From: Caloramator quimbayensis
GTDB lineage: Bacteria > Bacillota > Clostridia > Clostridiales > Caloramatoraceae
Length of the DNA stretch: 56,378 nucleotides
Reading direction: 5' to 3'
Assembly: GCF_900167605.1 (NCBI RefSeq)
Contig: NZ_FUYH01000017.1
Span: 1-56,378, forward strand
The position numbers were made by a program, and so were the translations under genes. The notes under the pieces are model-generated. The model was not told the origin of the DNA. It saw only the letters and a list, made by a program, of their open reading frames with translations, and ran no database searches. How positions within the stretch are numbered: position 1 is the stretch's first letter; every line of letters begins with the position of its first letter. This document shows, piece by piece, positions 42,739-51,550 of this stretch.

Positions 42739-44190
42739 ATGAGGATTGCATTTATAAACCCACAGGGCAATTTTGATAATAATGATAGTTACTGGACACA
42801 GCATCCTGATTTTGGCGGACAGCTTGTATACGTAAAGGAAGTAGCATTAGCCCTTGGAGACATGGGGATTAATGTGGATATAATTACAAGAAAAATTGTG
42901 GATGATAATTGGAAAGGTTTTTCAAAGGACGTTGAGATTTATCACGGTAATCCTAATGTTAGAGTTATAAGAATACCATTTGGAGGATATAAGTTTTTGA
43001 AAAAGGAGGAGCTTTGGCCATATATTGCAAATGAATTTGTAGATGGAATTAAAGAGTTTTATAAAAAGGAAAATACTAAAATAGATGCAATAACAACCCA
43101 TTATGCAGATGGAGGTCTAACAGGTTCAATACTATCTAACATTTTTGATGTGCCTTTTACCTTTACAGCCCATTCCCTTGGTGCACAAAAGATGGACAAA
43201 CTTGGCGTAAATGGAGAAAACTTTATTGAGTTTGAAAAGAGATATAATTTTTCAAAGAGGATATTTGCGGAAAGAATCGCAATGAACAGAGCCTTTGTAA
43301 ATGTCGTATCAACAGAGCAGGAGAGGTTTGAACAATACAGCCACAGATTCTATAAAGGGGCGGTTGATGTAAATGATGATAATAAATTTAGGGTTATACC
43401 TCCAGGAGTTAACACAAAGGTATTTACTTATGAATACTCAAAGGAAGACGATTTGACAAAAGAATATATTGATAAGTACTTGCTTAGAGATATAAAAAGC
43501 GATAGGCTTAATTTGCAATATGTTGTGCTTTCATCAAGATTCGATAAAAAGAAAAATCATAAAGGTGCTGTGCTTTCCTTTGCAGAAAACAAGAAATTAC
43601 AAGAGATTGCAAATCTTGTTATTGTGCTTAGAAATGTTGAAAATCCCTTTGAAGATTATTCAAATTTAAAGGGTGAAGAAAAGGAAATTATGGACGAAAT
43701 TATGGATATAATAAAAAAATATAACCTAAAAGGAAAAATATCTATGTTTCCTATAAATGGTCAAAAACAGCTTGCATCAGCTTATAGGGTGTTTAGTAAA
43801 AGAAGGTCAGTTTTCTGCCTTACTGCATTATATGAGCCCTTTGGGCTTGCTCCAATTGAGGCAATGTATGCAGGACTTGCAGCTGTTGTTACTAAAAACG
43901 GTGGAACATTAGAAACAGTGGATAGAGGCAAATATGGAGTTGCAGTTGACCCAGAAAATATAAAGGATATATCTGAGGGGCTGATTTATGCACTTAATAA
44001 TTTTGAAATGTTTAAAAAAATTGGAATAGAAAGGGCAGAGTCAAAATATACATGGAGACAGACAGCAAAGGGGTATCTTGATGTAATAGAAAAAGAATTA
44101 GAAAAAAGAGAAAAAATATCAGACTATTACTATAGGCGAGAAAATGAAGAGTACTTGATAATAAAAATGAAAGGATTGTTAGGTGAATAA
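42739..44190 (+). CDS. Sucrose-phosphate-synthase-like GT4 glycosyltransferase
   Basis: A 483-residue GT-B enzyme similar to bacterial sucrose-phosphate synthase and mannosylfructose-phosphate synthase. It opens MRIAFINPQGNFDNNDSYW, with HPDFGGQLVYVKEVALALGD (about 20-39, nucleotide-sugar and acceptor loop), THYADGGLTGSILSN, FTAHSLGAQKMDKLG, VSTEQERFEQYSHRFY, RVIPPGVNTKVF, VVLSSRFDKKKNHKG and the GT4 signature LYEPFGLAPIEAMYAGLAA. Next to a sugar kinase it could join UDP- or GDP-sugar to fructose-6-phosphate, or run in reverse. No sucrose-phosphate phosphatase gene is adjacent. Confidence 0.85.
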   Translation: MRIAFINPQGNFDNNDSYWTQHPDFGGQLVYVKEVALALGDMGINVDIITRKIVDDNWKGFSKDVEIYHGNPNVRVIRIPFGGYKFLKKEELWPYIANEFVDGIKEFYKKENTKIDAITTHYADGGLTGSILSNIFDVPFTFTAHSLGAQKMDKLGVNGENFIEFEKRYNFSKRIFAERIAMNRAFVNVVSTEQERFEQYSHRFYKGAVDVNDDNKFRVIPPGVNTKVFTYEYSKEDDLTKEYIDKYLLRDIKSDRLNLQYVVLSSRFDKKKNHKGAVLSFAENKKLQEIANLVIVLRNVENPFEDYSNLKGEEKEIMDEIMDIIKKYNLKGKISMFPINGQKQLASAYRVFSKRRSVFCLTALYEPFGLAPIEAMYAGLAAVVTKNGGTLETVDRGKYGVAVDPENIKDISEGLIYALNNFEMFKKIGIERAESKYTWRQTAKGYLDVIEKELEKREKISDYYYRRENEEYLIIKMKGLLGE

Positions 44191-44192
44191 AT

Positions 44193-45119
44193 ATGGCTGA
44201 ATTTAGGCTGAATAATATAACACGAGAACAGATATTAATTGTAGAATCAAGGTCAAAGAGGCCTAAGGATTTTAAAAGCGCTGAAACAGCTGAAAAAGTA
44301 AAATATAAAGATAACTGTCCATTTTGTGTTGGAAATGAGGATAATACTCCTCCTGAAATTTTTAGATTAGGAAGTCCATGGGAGGTTAGAGTGGTTGAAA
44401 ATAAATTCCCAATTCTCGACAGAGAAGGAGATATAACTGGTTATCATTATGTTTTAATTGAAACTGCTGACCATAGCAAAGGTTTTCATGAGATGGATGA
44501 AGAAGAGATTTTTAAGGTTTTTAAGAGTTATGTAGAGGTCTGTAAAAAGTTATATGAAAAGGATGATGTAAAATATGTTCAAGTGTTTAAAAATTATAAA
44601 AAGGAAGCAGGTGCATCCCTTGAACATCCTCATTCACAGATAATAGCAATCAAAAAAATGCCAGATAAAATCAATAACAAAATTAGAAAATACAGGGAAT
44701 TATATTTTAAAAATTCAAGATGCCTTATGTGTAAAACTATAGAAGAAGAACTTCAATATAAAGAAAGGGTAGTATACCATGACGAAGATTTTATAATATA
44801 CTGCCCCTTTGCTTCAATTTTCCCATACGAGATGGCTATAGCACCAATTAAGCATAAAAGCAGTATTTTAAATCTTTGTGATGATGATATTAGAAAGTTT
44901 TCAGGTTCTGTACTTAAAGCCATATTTAAGCTAAATCAGAATATAGGGGATGTTCCTTACAATATGTATTTAGATTTTATAAAAAATGAAAACAATTATT
45001 ATCATTATGAAGTAAGGCTTTGCCCCAGACTTTCTATAAATGCAGGGTTTGAAATAGCAACAGGACTTTATACTAATATTGTGTCTCCAGAGACAGCAGC
45101 GAAAATACTAAGAGATTAA
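44193..45119 (+). CDS. GalT-like hexose-1-phosphate uridylyltransferase (HIT superfamily)
   Basis: A 308-residue nucleotidyl transferase. The zinc pair is CPFCVGNEDNTPPEIFRLG (about 45-63), then VRVVENKFPIL and HYVLIETADHSKGF. The active site is GASLEHPHSQIIA (about 145-157; the HPH triad with the nucleophilic His). The second lobe has CLMCKTIEEE and CPFASIFPYEMAIAPIKH. It starts two bases after the glycosyltransferase stop. Classic GalT makes UDP-sugar from a sugar-1-phosphate, so this enzyme may feed or drain the nucleotide sugar of the neighbour. Exact sugar and nucleotide are unknown. Confidence 0.85.
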   Translation: MAEFRLNNITREQILIVESRSKRPKDFKSAETAEKVKYKDNCPFCVGNEDNTPPEIFRLGSPWEVRVVENKFPILDREGDITGYHYVLIETADHSKGFHEMDEEEIFKVFKSYVEVCKKLYEKDDVKYVQVFKNYKKEAGASLEHPHSQIIAIKKMPDKINNKIRKYRELYFKNSRCLMCKTIEEELQYKERVVYHDEDFIIYCPFASIFPYEMAIAPIKHKSSILNLCDDDIRKFSGSVLKAIFKLNQNIGDVPYNMYLDFIKNENNYYHYEVRLCPRLSINAGFEIATGLYTNIVSPETAAKILRD

Positions 45120-45135
45120 AAATCGGGGTGAAATT

Positions 45136-45822
45136 ATGAATGAAACTGTTCTTGTAGTTGAAGATGAGGAAAGAATAAGAGAGCTTATAAAGGCGTACCT
45201 TATTAAAGATGAATATAATGTTCTTACTGCAGAAAATGGATATGAAGCTTTAAAAATAATAAAAAATAAAGATGTTCATATCGCAGTAATCGATGTTATG
45301 ATGCCGGTTATGGATGGGTGGATGCTTTTAAATGAAATTAGGAAAACATCCACTCTTCCGGTTATTATGCTTACCGCTAAATCGGATGATGAAGATAAAC
45401 TATTAGGATTTGAACTTGGAACGGATATTTATCTTACTAAGCCTATAAGCCCAAAGATTATTGCAGCAAATATAAAAGCATTATTAAAGAGGACATATTA
45501 TATTGAAAATAGTGCAATTAATGCAGCTTATGATGACCTTTATATTGATGAAGATGCTCATAGAGTTTTGATAAACAAAGAGGAAGTTTTGTTATCACCG
45601 AAGGAATATGATATACTTTTATATTTGTTTAAAAACAAAGGCATTACTATTTCGAGGGAGAAAATACTTGATAAAATTTGGGGAATTGATTATGATGGCG
45701 ATATAAGAACAGTAGATACCCATGTAAAAAGGCTGAGAGAAAAATTAGGAGATAAAGGGTATTTAATAACAACCGTAAGGGGCTACGGATATAAGTTTGA
45801 GGTAAAAAATGATAAAGTTTAA
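45136..45822 (+). CDS. OmpR-family response regulator
   Basis: A 228-residue two-component regulator. The receiver domain has VLVVEDEERIRELIKAYL with acidic pair Glu9/Asp10, the phospho-acceptor Asp53 in IAVIDVMMPVMDGWMLL, Thr in VIMLTAKSDDEDKLLGF and Lys in DIYLTKPISP. The C-terminal winged helix has LLSPKEYDILLYLFKNKG, ISREKILDKIWG and IRTVDTHVKRLREKLG. GGGGTG precedes the ATG. It overlaps the sensor-kinase gene by 14 bases, so they form a pair. Confidence 0.95.
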   Translation: MNETVLVVEDEERIRELIKAYLIKDEYNVLTAENGYEALKIIKNKDVHIAVIDVMMPVMDGWMLLNEIRKTSTLPVIMLTAKSDDEDKLLGFELGTDIYLTKPISPKIIAANIKALLKRTYYIENSAINAAYDDLYIDEDAHRVLINKEEVLLSPKEYDILLYLFKNKGITISREKILDKIWGIDYDGDIRTVDTHVKRLREKLGDKGYLITTVRGYGYKFEVKNDKV

Positions 45823-47287
45823 AAGTATAAGTAAAAAATTGTTCTTAATAAATGTAACCATATTTTTATCTTTTATATTTATAACGATGATTTTTCTTTT
45901 TCTATTTTTTGAACGTTTTTATTTAAGTGAGAAAATAAATAAAAATGAAAAAGCGTTAAAAGAATTTATAACTAACTATGAAAAGGCTGAATCTCTAAAT
46001 GAAATAGAGAAAATTTTATTGGATTCTGAAGAAAAAAATGGCTCAAAGATAACTGTCTTAGATGAAAATATGGTTCCAAAGATATTCAGCTTAGATGGTA
46101 GAGATAGAAACCTGCCAAATGGAATGCTTCTTGATGCTATTAAGAGCATAGGTACTCCAAATATGAAACTTGTTAGAAAAAACAATAATATAGCAACTTT
46201 TATAATCGAAGGCAGAGAACCTCCTTTTAAAGGAATTGTAAGCATGAATTATTATTTAAAAAATAATGAAATTATTATTTCAGTAACTTCTCTTCAGCCA
46301 GTAAACGAGGCTCTGCTAATTATAAATAAAATATATATATATTTTACATTAATAGCATTATGTATAGTTATAATTTTATCCTATCTATATTCAAAGATTA
46401 TTTCAAAACCATTAGTTGAAATGAATAATATAGCAATTAGGATGGCAAATCTCGATTTTGGAGAAAAATGCGATGTGAAATCACAGGATGAAATTGGAAG
46501 CCTCGCTAATAGCTTAAATAGTTTATCTGAAAACCTTAATGAGGCTCTAACATCTTTAAGATGTGCAAATGCTAAGCTTGAAGAAGACATAGAAAAAGAA
46601 AAGCGCATTGACAAGATGAGAAGGGATTTTATTGCTGCAGTTTCACATGATTTAAAAACTCCAATATCCCTAATAGAAGGGTATGCTGAAGCGTTAAAGG
46701 ATAATATATTTATTGATAAGGATAGAGACTTTTATCTTGATATAATATTAGATGAAACGAAAAACATGAATAATCTTGTTGAGGATATGCTTGAACTTTC
46801 AAAACTTGAATCCGGTAAGTTTGAAATATCAAAGGAAAAATTTAATTTGAGCGATTTGATTGAATCAATAATTAAAAAATTTACAGTACCATTACATGAA
46901 AAAGAAATAGGAATTGAATTAAATCTTATAAAGAATGCAGTAGTTTTTGCTGATTGGGATAGAATTGGTCAGGTTATAACAAACTATTTAACAAATGCAA
47001 TAAAACATACTGAGAAAAATGGTAAAATTATTATAAATATGATAAAAGAGAAAGATAAAATAAGGGTTGAAGTAGAAAACACAGGCTCCTACATTCCTGA
47101 AGATGAAATAGAAAAAATATGGGATATCTTTTATAAATTAGATAAATCAAGGAATAGAAAATTTAAAGGAGCTGGAGTCGGGCTTTCAATAGTTAAGAGC
47201 ATAATTGAAATGCATGGCGGAACTTATGGGGCATTAAATACTGATAAAGGGGTAAAATTTTATATAATTCTGCCTTTAATTATGTGA
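45809..47287 (+). CDS. Membrane sensor histidine kinase
   Basis: A 492-residue kinase partner of the preceding regulator. Two membrane helices (about 12-34 and 173-193) bracket an extracellular domain of about 135 residues. HAMP follows (about 195-250), then the H-box FIAAVSHDLKTPISLIEGYA with His280, an N-box VITNYLTNAIKHTEKNG, the G1/F box WDIFYKLDKSRNRKFKGAGV and G2 GLSIVKSIIEMHGG. The outside domain contains EGREPPFKGIV and resembles no named ligand domain. A terminator follows; the next genes for lipid-linked glycosylation are possible targets. Confidence 0.94.
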   Translation: MIKFKSISKKLFLINVTIFLSFIFITMIFLFLFFERFYLSEKINKNEKALKEFITNYEKAESLNEIEKILLDSEEKNGSKITVLDENMVPKIFSLDGRDRNLPNGMLLDAIKSIGTPNMKLVRKNNNIATFIIEGREPPFKGIVSMNYYLKNNEIIISVTSLQPVNEALLIINKIYIYFTLIALCIVIILSYLYSKIISKPLVEMNNIAIRMANLDFGEKCDVKSQDEIGSLANSLNSLSENLNEALTSLRCANAKLEEDIEKEKRIDKMRRDFIAAVSHDLKTPISLIEGYAEALKDNIFIDKDRDFYLDIILDETKNMNNLVEDMLELSKLESGKFEISKEKFNLSDLIESIIKKFTVPLHEKEIGIELNLIKNAVVFADWDRIGQVITNYLTNAIKHTEKNGKIIINMIKEKDKIRVEVENTGSYIPEDEIEKIWDIFYKLDKSRNRKFKGAGVGLSIVKSIIEMHGGTYGALNTDKGVKFYIILPLIM

Positions 47288-47292
47288 TATTA

Positions 47293-47336
47293 AAAAAGTG
47301 TTAAGCAGGTTTTAACTTGTTTGACACTTTTTTTAT
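47293..47336 (+). terminator. Terminator of the two-component operon
   Basis: AAAAAGTGT (47293-47301) pairs with ACACTTTTT (47324-47332) followed by more Ts; the inner part can pair as well (TTAAGCAGG / CTTGTTTGA, imperfect). Confidence 0.75.
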
Positions 47337-47443
47337 TTTTGATAGTTAAAGTATTTGTTCATAAATAGTTAATAGATTTGTCACTTGAATACAAAATACA
47401 AATTATAGCATATATTTAGCAAATTTAAGAGAGGAGAGAAAAT

Positions 47444-49540
47444 ATGAATTTTATTAAAAGGAAATGGAAAGATATAGCCCTTATTTTTATATTAATTTTA
47501 TCTATGTTTTTAAGTTTTTACGGTGTTTGGAAGCAAGGCTATGCAAATTCCTATTATACTGCAGCTGTAAAGAGTATGCTTATGAATTGGCATAACTTTT
47601 TCTATGCATCCTTTGACCCTGCAGGATTTGTAACCGTAGATAAACCGGCCCTTGGGCTTTGGATTCAGGCTTTATTTGCATGGATTTTTGGAGTGCACGG
47701 ATGGAGTGTAATTTTACCAGAAGCATTATCAACAGTTATATCAACTGCAATAGTTTATCATATCGTAAAAAGAAGCTTCGGAAAAAATGCAGGTCTTATT
47801 TCAGCTCTTATTTTTTCAACCACTCCAATACTTATTGCTGTAAGCAGAACAAATAATCTTGATGCATCATTAATAATGGTTCTTCTGCTTGCTGTATGGG
47901 CAGCGATTGTTGCAGCAGAGAGAGGAAGTTTGAAACATCTTTTAATCTCAATGGCTCTTGTGGGAATTGGGTTTAATATAAAGATGCTTCAGGCATATAT
48001 GATAATCATAGGACTTTTTATGCTTTACTTTTTTACAGCAAATATATCTTTAAGAAAAAGAATAATTCATACTATAGTTTCAGCAGCAGTTTTAATTTCT
48101 GTTTCATTATCTTGGGCAGTGATTGTCGATTTGACACCAGCAGATAAAAGGCCATATATTGGCAGCAGCAGTACTAATTCTGTATTAGAACTTGCACTTG
48201 GATATAATGGAATTCAAAGATTGTTAGGTCATTCAGTTTCAAAATCAGCTGCAAATAATATGCCTATGCAGCCTAATATGGGAACACCGCCTGATATGAA
48301 CCAAACTTATTTTCAAGGAGAAAATAAAGGTATGCCTCCTGACATGAATCAAAATGGAAATGCATCATTTGACGATAATGGTATACCATTTAATCAATCA
48401 AATAATGGCACTAAAGATAGTGCGGATTCTAATAGTCAAGCTACTCAAAGAATCGATAAAAATATGCAGAGGATAGGTGGAAATGGTGGTGTAGGAGGCG
48501 TTGGAGAAAATGGGAATAAAGGGATTTTAAGATTGTTTAATGAGAAGCTTGCAGGACAGATAAGCTGGCTTATTCCATCAGCTTTGTTTGGAGTACTTAT
48601 TTTAGCAATAAATATAAAGAAAAAAGATAAAAACAACTTAAGGCATTTAATATTATGGTCAGGCATTATGTTTCCTATGATTGTTTTCTTTAGTATAGCA
48701 GGCTTTTACCACAGGTATTATCTTTCAATGCTTGCACCTTCAATAGCAGTTTTATCTGGAATAGGAATAATTAAGATGTGGGAAGAGTATAGAGAAAAAT
48801 CTTGGAAATCATATCTTCTCCCTAATGCTATTGCTATAAATGCTTTGATTCAAGCAATAATATTATCAAAATACAGTTGGGGAAATATACTAATACCCTT
48901 AGTTTTAGGAATAGGATTAATATCTTCTATTTTACTTATTATGGTGAAAAACAAAAATATAAAATATGCAAAAATCTTCTTAATATCTGGGCTTTTAGCA
49001 TTATTAATATCTCCCTTTGCCTGGTCGCTGACTCCTATGATTTATGGTGATCAATCAGTAATGCCTAATGCAGGACCACAAACTCAGATGAAAGATTTAG
49101 GTAGAATGAATAATATTGGAATAAACAATAAAAATCCAATGCCGTCAAATTTTGAAAATAACAGTAATTCAAGTTTAGTTAAGTTTTTAAAGAGCAAAAG
49201 GAATGGGGAAAAATATTTAGTTGCTGTTCCAAGTTCCCATACTGCTGATAGTATAATACTTGAATATGGAGAAAGCGTTATGACCTACGGAGGATTTTCA
49301 GGTTCAGACCCAATATTGACTGTAGAAAAATTAAAGTCAATGCTTGAAAAAGGGGAGATAAGATATTTTGCAATTGGCGGAATGGGTGGAAATCAAACAG
49401 AAATAATAAATTGGGTAAAACAAAATGGTAAGCAGGTTTCCCAAAGTGACTGGTCAAATACAGATGGAAATAACATTGGAGACCCTTTTAGGGGAGGAGA
49501 AAATATAACATTATATGATTTAATGCCTGATAAAAATTAG
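47444..49540 (+). CDS. GT39 (PMT/ArnT-like) membrane glycosyltransferase
   Basis: A 698-residue polytopic enzyme using a lipid-linked sugar. It opens with a membrane helix and the family hallmark YTAAVKSMLMNWHNFFYASFD (residues about 37-57), PAGFVTVDKPALGLWIQALF (conserved Asp and Lys), GVHGWSVILPEALSTVI and AVSRTNNLDASLIMVLLLAV. Helices continue to about 550, and a C-terminal outside domain ends near NITLYDLMPDKN with YLVAVPSSHTADSIILEYGE. Residues about 265-350 are a low-complexity insert rich in Asn, Gly, Met, Pro and Gln. It resembles the YkcB group, which pairs with a GT2 enzyme as seen here. Confidence 0.92.
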   Translation: MNFIKRKWKDIALIFILILSMFLSFYGVWKQGYANSYYTAAVKSMLMNWHNFFYASFDPAGFVTVDKPALGLWIQALFAWIFGVHGWSVILPEALSTVISTAIVYHIVKRSFGKNAGLISALIFSTTPILIAVSRTNNLDASLIMVLLLAVWAAIVAAERGSLKHLLISMALVGIGFNIKMLQAYMIIIGLFMLYFFTANISLRKRIIHTIVSAAVLISVSLSWAVIVDLTPADKRPYIGSSSTNSVLELALGYNGIQRLLGHSVSKSAANNMPMQPNMGTPPDMNQTYFQGENKGMPPDMNQNGNASFDDNGIPFNQSNNGTKDSADSNSQATQRIDKNMQRIGGNGGVGGVGENGNKGILRLFNEKLAGQISWLIPSALFGVLILAINIKKKDKNNLRHLILWSGIMFPMIVFFSIAGFYHRYYLSMLAPSIAVLSGIGIIKMWEEYREKSWKSYLLPNAIAINALIQAIILSKYSWGNILIPLVLGIGLISSILLIMVKNKNIKYAKIFLISGLLALLISPFAWSLTPMIYGDQSVMPNAGPQTQMKDLGRMNNIGINNKNPMPSNFENNSNSSLVKFLKSKRNGEKYLVAVPSSHTADSIILEYGESVMTYGGFSGSDPILTVEKLKSMLEKGEIRYFAIGGMGGNQTEIINWVKQNGKQVSQSDWSNTDGNNIGDPFRGGENITLYDLMPDKN

Positions 49541-49552
49541 GGAGGGGTTTTT

Positions 49553-50467
49553 GTGGATAATGTTCAGTATTCAGTAGTTGTTCCATTATACAATGAGGAA
49601 GAAGTTATAAATGAGACGTATAAAAGGCTCAAGAGAATAATGGATTCAACTAAAGAATCCTATGAGATAATATTCGTTAATGATGGAAGCAGAGATAATA
49701 CATTAGAGCTTGCAAGAGAAATCTGCAAATATGATTCAAATATAAAACTTATAAGTTTTTCAAGAAATTTTGGGCATCAGATAGCAATTACTGCAGGTAT
49801 GGATTATTCCTGCGGAAAAGCAGTTATAGTAATTGATGCAGATCTTCAGGATCCTCCAGAAGTAATAATAGAGATGATTGAAAAATGGAAGGAAGGATAT
49901 GAAGTAGTATATGGAAAAAGGATTAAAAGAGAAGGTGAAACTTTCTTCAAAAAGTTTACCGCATCAGCATTTTATAGATTTTTAAACAAGATGACAGATA
50001 TAAATATGCCTGTTGATACAGGTGATTTTAGACTGATTGATAGAAAAGTCTGTGAAGCATTAAAATCTGCGCCAGAGCATAACCGATATGTTAGAGGCCT
50101 TGTAAGCTGGGTTGGGTTTAAACAGACTGGAGTTGAGTTTGTAAGGCAGGAGAGGTTCGCAGGAAAGACAAAATATCCTCTTAAAAAGATGCTTAAACTT
50201 GCCTTTGATGCAATAGCTTTATTCTCACATAAACCTTTGAAAATTGCAGCATATTTTGGGAGCATATTATTACTTATGAGTATTGTCTTTTTATTATTTA
50301 CTCTTTGCAATGGATTGATTGTAGGAACAATACTCTCATTATTGTTTTTGCTTAATGGAGTTATTCTAACAGCACTTGGAGTAATTGGAGAATATATTGG
50401 TAGAATATATGATGAAGTTAAAGGAAGACCTCTTTACATTATCTCAGAAAGGGAAGGATTTAAATGA
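49553..50467 (+). CDS. GT2 dolichyl-phosphate-mannose-synthase-like glycosyltransferase
   Basis: A 304-residue enzyme that moves a nucleotide sugar to a polyprenyl phosphate. The GT2 domain has YSVVVPLYNEEEVINETYKR, IIFVNDGSRDNTLELARE, the DxD-type IDADLQDPPEVIIEMIEKW, PVDTGDFRLIDRKVCEAL and GFKQTGVEFVRQERFAGKTKY. Two C-terminal membrane helices (about 225-275) anchor it. The start is a GTG at 49553 behind GGGAGGGG. It probably makes the lipid-linked donor for the upstream GT39. It overlaps the GtrA gene by 4 bases. Confidence 0.94.
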   Translation: MDNVQYSVVVPLYNEEEVINETYKRLKRIMDSTKESYEIIFVNDGSRDNTLELAREICKYDSNIKLISFSRNFGHQIAITAGMDYSCGKAVIVIDADLQDPPEVIIEMIEKWKEGYEVVYGKRIKREGETFFKKFTASAFYRFLNKMTDINMPVDTGDFRLIDRKVCEALKSAPEHNRYVRGLVSWVGFKQTGVEFVRQERFAGKTKYPLKKMLKLAFDAIALFSHKPLKIAAYFGSILLLMSIVFLLFTLCNGLIVGTILSLLFLLNGVILTALGVIGEYIGRIYDEVKGRPLYIISEREGFK

Positions 50468-50874
50468 TAGAGGCAATTAAAAGCAAAATTTCCTTCTTCG
50501 AAAAATACAAAAAAATATTTAGATTTTCATTAGTTGGAGTTATTAATACTTTAGTAGATTTTGCGTTTTTTTCTATATTAAATGGATTTACGATTAACAA
50601 AATGTTATGCCAATTTGCAGGTTACAGCATGGGAACAGTTAACAGTTTCATAATGAATAAACTTTGGACCTTTGAAGATAGAAAAAAATTTAAAATTAAA
50701 GCTCAGATAATAAAATTTGCTGTTGTTAATATAGTTTCCCTTTTAATTTCAATGTTTTTTATAAATTTTTTCTACTCAATTTTAGGAATTAATGTATATG
50801 TTTCAAAAGTATTAGTAACTTTAATTACTCAATTAATAAATTTTGCAGGGTATAGATATTGGGTATTTATATAG
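50464..50874 (+). CDS. GtrA-family membrane protein
   Basis: A 136-residue protein with four helices: FRFSLVGVINTLVDFAFFSI (about 20-39), MLCQFAGYSMGTVNSFIMNK, then KLWTFEDRKKF and AVVNIVSLLISMFFINF and a final helix ending GYRYWVFI. GtrA proteins are thought to help flip or handle polyprenyl-linked sugars. The GT39-GT2-GtrA order makes a coherent envelope glycosylation operon. Confidence 0.92.
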   Translation: MIEAIKSKISFFEKYKKIFRFSLVGVINTLVDFAFFSILNGFTINKMLCQFAGYSMGTVNSFIMNKLWTFEDRKKFKIKAQIIKFAVVNIVSLLISMFFINFFYSILGINVYVSKVLVTLITQLINFAGYRYWVFI

Positions 50875-50910
50875 GAACAATAAACCTATACCTCATCCTG
50901 AAAATTTTTG

Positions 50911-50938
50911 TTGACATTTTGAGAATATTTTGTTATCT
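50911..50938 (+). promoter_or_regulatory. Promoter of the MurNAc operon
   Basis: TTGACA (50911-50916), 16 bases, TTATCT (50933-50938), just ahead of the first RAT sequence. Confidence 0.6.
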
Positions 50939-50950
50939 TCTTAATAGATG

Positions 50951-51013
50951 AGTGTGTTACTGATTTGCAGGCACGAGCTCAAGAAAACATAATTGTTTTC
51001 TTGAGCTTTTTTT
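50951..51013 (+). promoter_or_regulatory. RAT antiterminator and terminator 1 (BglG-type switch)
   Basis: GTGTGTTACTGATTTGCAGGCAC (50952-50974) matches the classic ribonucleic antiterminator pattern (GTTACTG...GCAGGCA). It abuts the terminator stem GCTCAAGAAAAC (50977-50988) / GTTTTCTTGAGC (50995-51006) with seven Ts. Binding of the BglG-family protein encoded downstream would block the terminator. Confidence 0.92.
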
Positions 51014-51037
51014 GCATAAAAATTTAGGAGGAATATA

Positions 51038-51523
51038 ATGTTTGACTTGATATTTAAAAAAGCAAATAATGAGGTAGTATCACCGGTTAGCGGAAAGGTA
51101 TTAGAACTTAGTGAAGTTGAGGATGAGGCTTTTAAATCTGGTATTGTAGGAGAGGGAATTGCTATAATACCGGAGGATGATATTATAAAATCTCCAATAG
51201 ATGGTAGACTTGCTATGATATTTAAAACTAATCATGCCTTTGCTGTTTTAAGCGATGATGGGGCAGAGATACTTGTTCATATTGGAATGGATACAGTAAG
51301 ATTAAATGGCGAGGGTTTTACAAGGCTTATTGAAGAAGGCCAAAATATTAAAAAGGGGCAGGAGATTATAAAAATAGATAGAAAACTTATAGAAAGCAGG
51401 GGATATTCTATAGTAACTCCTGTTGTGATTACAAATCCTGAAAAAGAAGTTGAAATAAAGGTTAAAAGCGGTGACGATGTTAAGGCGGTCAGGGATGTTA
51501 TTTTCAAGTATAAATTAAAATAA
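51038..51523 (+). CDS. PTS glucose-type EIIA protein
   Basis: A 161-residue Crr-like EIIA that passes phosphate from HPr to the IIB domain of the operon's transporter. Features: VVSPVSGKVLELSEVEDEAF, GEGIAIIPEDDIIKSPIDG, NHAFAVLSDDGAEILVHIGM (His66 and active His81) and VTPVVITNPEKE. As MurP-type transporters lack an EIIA domain, its presence in the operon is functionally fitting. An AGGAGG site precedes the ATG. Confidence 0.93.
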   Translation: MFDLIFKKANNEVVSPVSGKVLELSEVEDEAFKSGIVGEGIAIIPEDDIIKSPIDGRLAMIFKTNHAFAVLSDDGAEILVHIGMDTVRLNGEGFTRLIEEGQNIKKGQEIIKIDRKLIESRGYSIVTPVVITNPEKEVEIKVKSGDDVKAVRDVIFKYKLK

Positions 51524-51550
51524 AATCATGCCTAAATTTCGGGGGATATT

